From positions 1 through 13,394 of the forward strand of contig JBFHFJ010000065.1 in NCBI GenBank assembly GCA_041583655.1: a DNA stretch of 13,394 nt. The letters are read 5' to 3'. Under the pieces are notes generated by a model. That model had not been told where the DNA came from. It saw nothing but the letters and a program-made list of their open reading frames with translations, and did not search any database. Below, piece after piece: positions 1 through 6,486 of this stretch (the first letter of the stretch is position 1; each line of letters begins with the position of its first letter). A program made the translations under genes and the position numbers. This stretch comes from Haliea sp041583655. GTDB lineage: Bacteria; Pseudomonadota; Gammaproteobacteria; Pseudomonadales; Halieaceae.

Positions 1-1524
1 CGGTGGCTGTTTACCACCAACCACAAAGATATCGGGTCCATGTACCTGTGGTTCTCCTTCGCCATGTTCATCCTGGGCGGTGCGTTCGCGATGGTCATTC
101 GCGCCGAGCTGTTCCAGCCTGGCATGCAGCTGGTGGAACCTGCATTCTTCAACCAGATGACCACCCTGCACGGTCTGGTGATGGTATTCGGCGCGATCAT
201 GCCGTCCTTCGTCGGCCTGGCCAACTGGATGATACCGATGATGATCGGTGCTCCGGACATGGCGCTGCCGCGGATGAACAACTGGAGCTTCTGGATCCTG
301 CCCCCGGCATTCCTGATCCTGGCTTCCACCCTGTTCATGGAAGGCGGTGCGCCCAACTTCGGCTGGACGTTCTACGCGCCGCTGTCGACGACCTACGCGC
401 CGCCGTCAGTCACCTATTTCATATTCTCCATTCACGTGCTGGGTCTGTCGTCCATCATGGGGTCGATCAATATCATTGCCACGGTAATGAACATGCGCGC
501 CCCCGGCATGACCTACATGAAGATGCCCCTGTTCGTCTGGACCTGGCTGATCACCGCGTTCCTGCTGGTCGCAGTCATGCCGGTACTTGCGGGTGCGGTG
601 ACCATGATGCTGATGGACATCCACTTCGGCACCAGCTTCTTCTCCGCGGCGGGTGGCGGTGACCCGGTACTGTTCCAGCACATCTTCTGGTTCTTCGGTC
701 ATCCCGAGGTGTACATCATCATCCTCCCGGCGTGTGGTGTGGTTTCGCAGATCATCCCGACTTTCGCCCGCAAGCCGCTGTTCGGCTACGACTCAATGGT
801 CTACGCCACTGCTTCCATCGCCTTCCTGTCCTTCGTCGTGTGGGCGCACCACATGTACACGGTGGGCATGCCGGTTGCCGGTGAGCTGTTCTTCATGTAC
901 GCCACCATGCTGATCGCCGTGCCGACCGGGGTGAAGGTATTCAACTGGGTCACCACCATGTGGCGCGGGGCGATGACCTTCGAGACGCCGATGCTGTTCT
1001 GCATGGGCTTCCTGGTCCTGTTCACCATCGGCGGATTCACCGGCCTGATGCTGTCCATTGCCCCGGCTGACTTCCAGTACCACGACAGCTACTTCGTGGT
1101 CGCCCACTTCCACTACGTGATGGTGGCGGGTGCGGTATTCTCCATGAGCGCCGCCGTTTACTACTGGCTGCCGAAGTGGTGTGGCCGCATGTACAACGAG
1201 ACCATGGGCAAGACCCATTTCTGGATCTCGTTTATCGGCTTCAACATCACCTTCTTCCCGCAGCATTTCGTCGGTCTGGCGGGCATGCCGCGACGGATTC
1301 CCGACTACGCGCTGCAGTTTGCCGATTTCAACATGCTGTCCAGTATCGGTGCCTTTATCTACGGCGCGTCACAGATCCTGTTCCTGTATAACGTGATCGC
1401 CACGATTGTGGCCGGCAAGCCCACCAGTGACGAGAAGACCTGGGATGGCGCCGAGGGCCTGGAGTGGACGGTCGCCACCCCGGCGCCCTACCACACTTTC
1501 GAGACACCACCGCAGGTCAAGTGA
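1..1524 (+). CDS. ctaD: Cytochrome c oxidase subunit I, aa3 type (5'-truncated by window)
   Basis: This is the catalytic subunit of the proton-pumping terminal oxidase, which reduces O2 with electrons from cytochrome c in the inner membrane. The frame is open from base 1 and begins RWLFTTNHKDIGSMY, the usual subunit I N-terminus, so perhaps 10-25 residues lie outside the window; the Met at 40 is internal. Numbering from base 1, the ligands are visible: H57 (heme a, TLHG), H234 and Y238 in GHPEVY (CuB and the cross-linked Tyr), H283-H284 (CuB), H369 and H371 in HFHY (hemes a3 and a). E236, together with the APDMALPRMNNWSFW segment carrying the D-channel Asp/Asn, indicates an A1-type oxidase. 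About twelve hydrophobic segments fit the family. The 507 residues seen are near full length. The gene ends 10 bp before ctaG. A subunit II gene (coxB) is expected just upstream. Confidence 0.98.
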   Translation, partial: RWLFTTNHKDIGSMYLWFSFAMFILGGAFAMVIRAELFQPGMQLVEPAFFNQMTTLHGLVMVFGAIMPSFVGLANWMIPMMIGAPDMALPRMNNWSFWILPPAFLILASTLFMEGGAPNFGWTFYAPLSTTYAPPSVTYFIFSIHVLGLSSIMGSINIIATVMNMRAPGMTYMKMPLFVWTWLITAFLLVAVMPVLAGAVTMMLMDIHFGTSFFSAAGGGDPVLFQHIFWFFGHPEVYIIILPACGVVSQIIPTFARKPLFGYDSMVYATASIAFLSFVVWAHHMYTVGMPVAGELFFMYATMLIAVPTGVKVFNWVTTMWRGAMTFETPMLFCMGFLVLFTIGGFTGLMLSIAPADFQYHDSYFVVAHFHYVMVAGAVFSMSAAVYYWLPKWCGRMYNETMGKTHFWISFIGFNITFFPQHFVGLAGMPRRIPDYALQFADFNMLSSIGAFIYGASQILFLYNVIATIVAGKPTSDEKTWDGAEGLEWTVATPAPYHTFETPPQVK

Positions 1525-1534
1525 GGTCAATATC

Positions 1535-2095
1535 GTGTTGAGAGTCAGCAGCAATCCGGTCGTGGACACTGTCGTCAAACTCGTGACGACAGCGGTCGCC
1601 ATGTTTGCCTTCGTGTTCGTGGTCATGGTGCCGCTGTACGATGTTCTCTGTGATGCGCTTGGCATCAACGGCAAGACCAGTGGCGAGGCCTACACCGCGG
1701 TGCAGGCTGGCGTTGATGAGTCGCGAACAATCACCATCCAGTTTGTCGCGACCAACAACGAGGGGATGCCCTGGGAGTTCGGGCCGGCGGTGACGCGCAT
1801 GCTCGTCCATCCCGGCGCGAGCAACGATACGGTGTTCCACGCACGCAACCCGCTGCCCCGGCCCATGGTTGCCCAGGCAATCCCCAGCGTGTCCCCGTCC
1901 CGCGCCGCGGCTTACTTCCACAAGACCGAGTGTTTCTGCTTCAACCAGCAACCGCTGGATGGCGAAACAGCTACAGAAATGCCGCTGCAATTCATAGTCG
2001 ATCGTGACCTGCCCGCGGACATCAAGACAATTACCCTGTCCTATACGATGTTCGACATAACAGATATGGTGGGTGGCGCTGTCGCCACCCGCTGA
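1535..2095 (+). CDS. ctaG: Cytochrome c oxidase assembly protein CtaG/Cox11 (copper chaperone for CuB)
   Basis: CtaG delivers copper to the CuB site of subunit I. It is an inner-membrane protein with one N-terminal helix (about residues 15-34) and a periplasmic beta domain. The sequence shows the membrane-proximal Cys of the family (C39, in VPLYDVLC) and the copper motif ECFCFNQQPL with C133 and C135, followed by the conserved MPLQFIVD strand. I chose GTG at 1535 because a GAGGT ribosome site (1523-1527) overlaps the ctaD stop 7 bases upstream, and because the resulting 186 residues match the family and place the helix near the N-terminus. The open frame extends back to 1406, but that part lies inside ctaD. 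The gene sits between ctaD and the subunit III gene, its usual place in proteobacteria. Confidence 0.95.
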   Translation: MLRVSSNPVVDTVVKLVTTAVAMFAFVFVVMVPLYDVLCDALGINGKTSGEAYTAVQAGVDESRTITIQFVATNNEGMPWEFGPAVTRMLVHPGASNDTVFHARNPLPRPMVAQAIPSVSPSRAAAYFHKTECFCFNQQPLDGETATEMPLQFIVDRDLPADIKTITLSYTMFDITDMVGGAVATR

Positions 2096-2115
2096 CGCCC
2101 GGCCCGGGGGGGCCG
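2071..2115 (+). other. Two tandem hairpins at the ctaG end / ctaG-ctaE junction
   Basis: The first hairpin is GGGTGGCG (2071-2078), loop CTGT, CGCCACCC (2083-2090), a perfect 8-bp stem inside the last ctaG codons. The second is CGGCCC (2100-2105), loop GGGG, GGGCCG (2110-2115), a perfect 6-bp stem in the 43-bp gap before ctaE. Neither is followed by a run of T, so they are not ordinary intrinsic terminators. They could stabilise or mark an mRNA processing point between a low-demand chaperone and a high-demand structural subunit; that role is inference. Confidence 0.5.
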
Positions 2116-2138
2116 TGTGATTTAAACGGAGAAACACC

Positions 2139-3110
2139 ATGACAACCCACAGTTCCACAGAGTACGAGAAGTATTACGTACCGGAAAAGAGCAAGATGGC
2201 GGTCTGTGCCACCATCGGACTGATCCTGAGCACCTTCGGGGCCGCCAGCGTCATGAATGACATGACTTTTGGCGACGGTGCGACCACCAGTTCCTGGAGT
2301 ATCTTCTGGTTTGGCCTGTTTTTCTTCTCGGCCACCCTGTTTGCCTGGTTTCGCACCGCGATCCGGGAAAACATCGCTGGTCTCAACAGCGCGCAGTTGA
2401 AGAAGTCCTATGTTCTGGGCATGTTCTGGTTCATTTTCTCCGAGGTCATGTTCTTCTTCGCCTTCTTTGGCGCGCTGTTCTACGTCCGCACCCTGGTCGG
2501 TCCCTGGCTGAGCGGTGAAGGCGACGGCGGCAGGATGAACCACCTGCTTTGGGAGGGCTTCCAGTACGCCTGGCCCATGGCGCAGACGCCGCAGGAAGCG
2601 GTGGGTGGCGTTGCCAACCAGCCCATTGCGAACATGGGCACGTTCCAGAGCTACGAAAAGAGCATGGCGTTCAGCGATGCGGCGGCCTGGTATCTGTGGC
2701 TGCCGATGTGGAACACGATTGTGCTGCTGTCATCCAGCGTGACCGTGCACATGGCGCACATGGGCATCCTCGACGGCAACAAGCGCAAGTTCAATATCTG
2801 GCTGGGCGTAACCGTGGCTCTGGGCATGCTGTTCGTTGCTCTGCAGATCCTTGAGTACTACGAGGCCTATGCGCACTTCGGCCTGACCCTGAACTCAGGG
2901 ATCTACGGGTCCACCTTCTTCATGTTGACCGGGTTCCACGGTTTCCACGTGATCATGGGCATGACCATGCTGCTGATCCAGTGGCTGCGCTCGGTCAAGG
3001 GCGGCCACTTTACCGCCGATGACCACTTTGGTTTCGAGGCGTCCAGCTGGTATTGGCACTTCGTCGATGTGGTATGGGTGTTCCTCTTCCTGTTCGTTTA
3101 TATCCTGTAG
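2139..3110 (+). CDS. ctaE: Cytochrome c oxidase subunit III
   Basis: Subunit III is a seven-helix inner-membrane protein that binds subunit I, stabilises it during turnover and supports proton uptake. The 323 residues include the expected helix III acidic residue E102 in FIFSEVMFFFAFFGALF, the GFHGFHVIMGM helix (about 265-280) and the C-terminal FEASSWYWHFVDVVWVFLF signature. The N-terminal YYVP segment is typical of the proteobacterial proteins. The family is usually about 260-295 residues; the extra length lies in a loop at about 122-185 between helices III and IV, rich in Gly, Gln, Ala and Met. The start ATG at 2139 has a strong GGAGAAA ribosome site (2128-2134). A small hairpin (3111-3124) with a short T run follows the stop and may be a weak terminator. 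Confidence 0.97.
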   Translation: MTTHSSTEYEKYYVPEKSKMAVCATIGLILSTFGAASVMNDMTFGDGATTSSWSIFWFGLFFFSATLFAWFRTAIRENIAGLNSAQLKKSYVLGMFWFIFSEVMFFFAFFGALFYVRTLVGPWLSGEGDGGRMNHLLWEGFQYAWPMAQTPQEAVGGVANQPIANMGTFQSYEKSMAFSDAAAWYLWLPMWNTIVLLSSSVTVHMAHMGILDGNKRKFNIWLGVTVALGMLFVALQILEYYEAYAHFGLTLNSGIYGSTFFMLTGFHGFHVIMGMTMLLIQWLRSVKGGHFTADDHFGFEASSWYWHFVDVVWVFLFLFVYIL

Positions 3111-3115
3111 GGCGA

Positions 3116-3373
3116 TCAGTCGCCATTTTCCTGCTCCTGGGATGCCATCGGACGCGGTCCGGCATCCCAGGGGTTGCGGTGGCCGAGCTGGCCACTGGCT
3201 ACGCCGTAGACGATCAGGCCTGCGAGCGTAATGGCAAGCCCCAGTCTTACCCCGAGCGAGTGAAATGTCCTGCGCTTGGTCTTGTCGCCCTGGTCGACCA
3301 TGAGGAAGTAGAATCCGCTTCCCAGGCTGGCTACCAATGCCAGCATCAAAACGACGATCGCGATTTTCAACAA
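3116..3373 (-). CDS. Small twin transmembrane protein, DUF2909-like
   Basis: This is an 85-residue protein with two hydrophobic helices (about 4-26 and 43-60) joined by a charged linker (DQGDKTKRRTFHSLGVRLG) and a hydrophilic tail. The pattern and location match the DUF2909 'twin transmembrane' proteins found beside cox genes in Pseudomonas and relatives; the molecular function is unknown to me. It is encoded against the operon, tail to tail with ctaE and head to head with surf1. No ATG fits: the best start is TTG at 3373, preceded by GGGAG/AAGG on the minus strand, with a second TTG immediately after as an alternative. Conservation of the position suggests a role in oxidase assembly or membrane packing, but that is inference. 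Confidence 0.8.
   Translation of the reverse strand: MLKIAIVVLMLALVASLGSGFYFLMVDQGDKTKRRTFHSLGVRLGLAITLAGLIVYGVASGQLGHRNPWDAGPRPMASQEQENGD
3139..3168. other. Strong hairpin inside the DUF2909-like gene, downstream of ctaE
   Basis: GGGATGCC (3139-3146) pairs with GGCATCCC (3161-3168), and within the loop GGAC (3150-3153) pairs with GTCC (3157-3160) around a GCG turn. This gives a 12-bp stem with a three-base bulge. On the plus strand it lies 28 bases after the ctaE stop and lacks a T run, so it might act as a 3' stabiliser of the ctaE message. On the minus strand it falls in the coding sequence for the hydrophilic tail. Function is inference. Confidence 0.4.
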
Positions 3374-3400
3374 TGGCCTTCTCCCGGTTTCAAACAGCGC

Positions 3401-3408
3401 AGTATAAA
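3401..3408. promoter_or_regulatory. Possible overlapping divergent -10 elements between the DUF2909-like gene and surf1
   Basis: The 92-bp gap between the two divergent genes contains AGTATAAA. Read on the minus strand it gives TATACT (3406-3401), about 28 bases before the TTG start of the small membrane protein; read on the plus strand it gives TATAAA (3403-3408), about 58 bases before the surf1 start. I see no convincing -35 element at 16-18 bp for either direction, so this is only a candidate. The rest of the gap shows nothing else I recognise. Confidence 0.28.
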
Positions 3409-3465
3409 CCAGCCGCCCGTCGGTCGGATGCTGCGTTCCTGACTTTAACTGAACGGGGCTGAGGC

Positions 3466-4221
3466 ATGGCGCGACTAAAGCTGGACTTCGAATGGCGCAT
3501 AACCCTGGCTACTGCCCTGCTGTTCCCGGCGTTGATCGCCCTGGGGTTCTGGCAGCTGGATCGTGCGGAAGAGAAGGCCGGTCTGGAAGCCCTCTGGAAT
3601 GCGCGCCAGAACGAGGCACCGGTACCATTGAGCGCACTGTCCGCCATTGACCCTGCGGAACTGGCCTACCGCCGGGTCTCCCTGCGAGGAGAGTTTCTTC
3701 AGGGGCATTACCTGCTGCTGGACAACCGCGTCCACCAGGGGCGCTTTGGCAATGAGGTGATCGGTCTGCTGGAGCTGGCCGGCGGTGACCAGGTGGTACT
3801 GGTGAATCGCGGGTGGGTTGCCAGCGACCCCGCGCGTCAGCTGTTGCCGGAAGTGGCAGAACCGGTTGGCCCGGTGACGCTGACGGGCCATGTCTATGTG
3901 TCACCCGGCAAGCCTTTCCTGCTTGGGGCGCAACAGCCCGGCCCGCCCTGGCCGGTGCGGGTCCAGGCGCTGGAAGCCGAAACCCTTGCGCCGCTGGTTG
4001 CAATGGCCACCGATGCCGCCCTGTATCCATACCCGGTGCGGATCGACAGCGGGCAGCCGGGCGCTTTGACAGTGGCGTGGCAGCTGGTCAATGCCAGCCC
4101 CGCAAAGCACCAGGGGTACGCGGTGCAGTGGTTTACCATGGCGGCTGTACTCGCCTTTTTCTTCCTGCTGCGCAGTTCCAATCTGTGGCAGCTGGTGACC
4201 CGCAAACAAAATGAGGCCTGA
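3466..4221 (+). CDS. SURF1 family cytochrome c oxidase assembly protein
   Basis: SURF1 (Shy1) is an inner-membrane assembly factor that helps deliver or insert heme a into subunit I. The 251 residues show the family layout: an N-terminal helix (about 10-30) running into GFWQLDRAEEK, a periplasmic domain with LLLDNRVHQGRFGNEV and VNRGW (113-117), and a C-terminal helix (217-238) starting GYAVQWF. All three blocks are hallmarks of the family. The ATG at 3466 follows a GGGG...GAGG purine stretch. The stop lies 3 bp before the next gene, so the two are probably translated from one message. A promoter could lie in the 92-bp gap upstream, shared with the divergent small membrane protein. Confidence 0.95.
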   Translation: MARLKLDFEWRITLATALLFPALIALGFWQLDRAEEKAGLEALWNARQNEAPVPLSALSAIDPAELAYRRVSLRGEFLQGHYLLLDNRVHQGRFGNEVIGLLELAGGDQVVLVNRGWVASDPARQLLPEVAEPVGPVTLTGHVYVSPGKPFLLGAQQPGPPWPVRVQALEAETLAPLVAMATDAALYPYPVRIDSGQPGALTVAWQLVNASPAKHQGYAVQWFTMAAVLAFFFLLRSSNLWQLVTRKQNEA

Positions 4222-4224
4222 GCT

Positions 4225-4884
4225 ATGCAACAGCCGGTGACAGCCCCCAACAACGGCAGGATGGTCATGGTGCTGATTGCTGGTATTCCCGTGACGATGG
4301 TGCTGGCGGCCACCTGGCTCTGGTGGTTTGTGGTCCGGGGTGATCTCGACATCGTCCAGATACTGGGTACCGCCAATCGAGGCACCCTGCTGGATCCACC
4401 GCGCGCTCTGGCGGCTGCGGAGCTGGCAGGTCCCACGGGGGCGCCCCTGCCCTGGACCAATACGGATCACCAGTGGACCCTGCTGGTGACCAACCACGGT
4501 GCGGAGTGCGTTGCAGCCTGCGAATACAAGTTGTACCTGACCCGGCAGATCCACATGGCGCTGGGCAAGGAGTTTCCGCGTGTGCGCCGTATGCTGGTCA
4601 CCGACCGGGCGCCGGCAGATACGTCCCTGTCGGTGGCCGCCCTCAGTGACGGCAAGCCCGCCCCCGACGATTTCGGGCAATTCCTGGCGAGCGAACACGG
4701 CGGCCTCTCGGTACTGCGCCTGGATACGGCCTGGCCGGCACTGTTCCCGGAAGCAATGGCGACAGAGCAGGTCTGGTACCTGGTGGACCCCGCAGGCTGG
4801 GTCATGATGGCCTATGATGAGGGCGACAGCTACAAGGACGTTATTTCAGATCTTAAATTCCTGCTCAAGAACTCCGGGGACTAA
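4225..4884 (+). CDS. Membrane-anchored thioredoxin-fold-like protein of the cox cluster (CxxxC)
   Basis: This 219-residue protein has one N-terminal helix (about 12-37) and a soluble, presumably periplasmic domain. I know unnamed proteins of this kind between surf1 and ctaA/ctaB in Pseudomonas-type cox clusters, but no firm function. It has a C95-x3-C99 pair (AECVAACEYKL) preceded by hydrophobic strand WTLLVTN, and ends with VWYLVDPAGWVMMAYDEG and a helix. That order resembles the SCO/peroxiredoxin thioredoxin fold, in which CxxxC binds copper or acts as a redox pair. The Pro that follows CxxxC in many SCO proteins is absent, and I see no clear equivalent of the SCO copper His. It is squeezed between surf1 (3-bp gap) and ctaB (0-bp gap). 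A role in copper or thiol handling for the oxidase is plausible inference. Confidence 0.78.
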   Translation: MQQPVTAPNNGRMVMVLIAGIPVTMVLAATWLWWFVVRGDLDIVQILGTANRGTLLDPPRALAAAELAGPTGAPLPWTNTDHQWTLLVTNHGAECVAACEYKLYLTRQIHMALGKEFPRVRRMLVTDRAPADTSLSVAALSDGKPAPDDFGQFLASEHGGLSVLRLDTAWPALFPEAMATEQVWYLVDPAGWVMMAYDEGDSYKDVISDLKFLLKNSGD

Positions 4885-5790
4885 ATGGGTGCTTCGACAG
4901 ACATGGCCGTGACCGGCAAAGCGACCTGGCGGGACTACAAGGAGCTCACCAAGCCTAATGTCGTCCTGCTGATGATCCTCACGTCGGTGATCGGTATGTT
5001 CATGGCAGTGCCGGGGATGGTGCCGCTGGACGCGTTGATCCTGGGTAATCTGGGGATTGCCCTCTGCGCGGGCGCGGCCGCCGCGGTCAATCACCTGGTA
5101 GATCAGCGGGTGGACCAGCGCATGGCCAGGACCAGCCAGCGCCCCGTCGCCCAGGGCCGGGTCGGGACCCTGCAGGCCAGCCTGTTTGCCCTGGTCCTGG
5201 GTAGTCTGGGCATGGCGATCCTGTTGCTCTGGGTGAATGCCCTGACAGCCTGGCTGACCTTCGCTTCGCTGGTTGGCTATGCTTTTGTCTACACCATGTT
5301 TCTGAAGCGCGCCACACCCCAGAACATCGTGATCGGTGGCCTGGCGGGCGCCGCTCCCCCGCTGTTGGGCTGGACCGCGGTCACAGGCGAGATCCACGGC
5401 CACGCCCTGCTCCTGGTCCTGATCATCTTCGCCTGGACGCCGCCCCACTTCTGGGCCCTGGCGATCCACCGCAAGGACGAGTACGCCGCAGTTGATATCC
5501 CCATGCTGCCGGTGACCCACGGTGATGCGTTCACCCGGCTGCATATCCTGCTCTACACCATCATCATGTTCCTGATCACCCTGCTGCCCTTTGTCACCCG
5601 GCTGAGTGGGCCCCTGTACCTGCTGGGTGCCGTGATACTGGGCGGGGGGTTCCTGTACTGGGCAGTGGAATTGATGCGCAACCGGAACCCCAGCGCGCCG
5701 ATGGAAACCTTCAAGTATTCCATTGTCTACCTGATGGCCCTGTTTGTGATCATGCTGGTGGATCACTATCTGTTTCCGATGACGACCTGA
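4885..5790 (+). CDS. ctaB: Protoheme IX farnesyltransferase (heme O synthase, CtaB/CyoE)
   Basis: This UbiA-family prenyltransferase attaches farnesyl to heme B to give heme O, the precursor of heme A used by the oxidase. The 301 residues form about nine membrane helices. The first Asp-rich motif is present as N69-x3-D73-x3-D77, followed by the family signature RTSQRP (82-87), and the conserved loop FAWTPPHFWALAI with the KDEYAAVDIPMLPVTHG block is clear. The ATG at 4885 starts on the base after the upstream TAA; a GGGGA site (4876-4880) lies 4 bases before it. Met7 is an alternative start. The heme A synthase gene, its usual upstream partner, is not present. Confidence 0.97.
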   Translation: MGASTDMAVTGKATWRDYKELTKPNVVLLMILTSVIGMFMAVPGMVPLDALILGNLGIALCAGAAAAVNHLVDQRVDQRMARTSQRPVAQGRVGTLQASLFALVLGSLGMAILLLWVNALTAWLTFASLVGYAFVYTMFLKRATPQNIVIGGLAGAAPPLLGWTAVTGEIHGHALLLVLIIFAWTPPHFWALAIHRKDEYAAVDIPMLPVTHGDAFTRLHILLYTIIMFLITLLPFVTRLSGPLYLLGAVILGGGFLYWAVELMRNRNPSAPMETFKYSIVYLMALFVIMLVDHYLFPMTT

Positions 5791-5803
5791 GGCACCTGGA
5801 ACC

Positions 5804-6466
5804 ATGAGCAACAGCAAGACAAGCACCCAGACCCGCGGCATCCGGCTTACGGTTATCGGTGTTCTGCTTTTTATTCTGGTAATCGTTGCCGGCTTTGTGA
5901 ACCGCATTGGCCAGCCGCGGGTGATGTCGGCGTCAGAAATGCAGGCAAACGGTGCCTATCTGCTGCAAACCCCGAGAGATATCGGGGATTTTGAGCTCAT
6001 CGATCACCGCGGCCAGCCATTTGTGCCGGCCAGTCTGGAGGGCCAGTGGTCGCTGCTCTTCTTCGGTTTCACCTACTGCCCGGACATATGCCCAACGACC
6101 ATGGCCTTTCTCAACCAGTTTGTGCAGCAGCTGGAGGGAACTGAAGCCAGGAATACGCAGGTGATCATGGTGTCGGTGGATCCGGCGCGCGATACGGTGG
6201 CGCAACTGGCCAGCTATGTGCCGTTCTTCAATCCTGAATTTATCGGTGTGACGGGCGAGTTTCTTGATATCCACCGCTTTGCCACCGCGCTGAATACCCC
6301 GTTCCGCAAGGTGCCAGGCCAGGATGAAAACTACCTGGTGGATCACAGTGCGAACGTGGTGCTGATCAATCCGCGGGGTGATTACCATGCCTTTTTCAAG
6401 GCGCCGCTGGACCTGGCGCAGATGAAGGTGACCTATCGTTCGATCCGCGTCCTGTGGGATCGCTAG
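5804..6466 (+). CDS. SCO1/SenC family copper chaperone for cytochrome c oxidase
   Basis: SCO proteins bind copper and/or reduce the CuA cysteines of oxidase subunit II in the periplasm. The 220 residues have an N-terminal anchor helix (about 13-32) and a thioredoxin fold. The copper motif is C92-PDI-C96 in FGFTYCPDICPTTM, and the distal ligand His is H181 in VDHSANVVLINPRG. The VSVDPARDT strand and the Phe/Tyr-rich middle also match. It closes the oxidase cluster, 13 bp after ctaB and 20 bp before polA. Length and motifs are normal, so this is a full, probably active chaperone. Confidence 0.96.
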   Translation: MSNSKTSTQTRGIRLTVIGVLLFILVIVAGFVNRIGQPRVMSASEMQANGAYLLQTPRDIGDFELIDHRGQPFVPASLEGQWSLLFFGFTYCPDICPTTMAFLNQFVQQLEGTEARNTQVIMVSVDPARDTVAQLASYVPFFNPEFIGVTGEFLDIHRFATALNTPFRKVPGQDENYLVDHSANVVLINPRGDYHAFFKAPLDLAQMKVTYRSIRVLWDR

Positions 6467-6486
6467 CCGACAAGCAGGAGCCAAGC

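Noticed and set aside
3..662. A 219-codon frame overlapping subunit I, and many similar frames over ctaE, surf1, SCO and dsbA.
   Set aside because: Each lies over a gene with clear family motifs and gives Arg/His/Pro-rich products without domains.
40..1524. Starting subunit I at the first Met (base 40).
   Set aside because: The frame is open from base 1 and encodes the conserved WLFTTNHKDIG segment before this Met, so the gene is truncated by the window.
1406..1534. Extending CtaG back to 1406.
   Set aside because: The added residues overlap the ctaD end in another frame, are Arg/Pro-rich and unlike CtaG. GTG 1535 has a good ribosome site.
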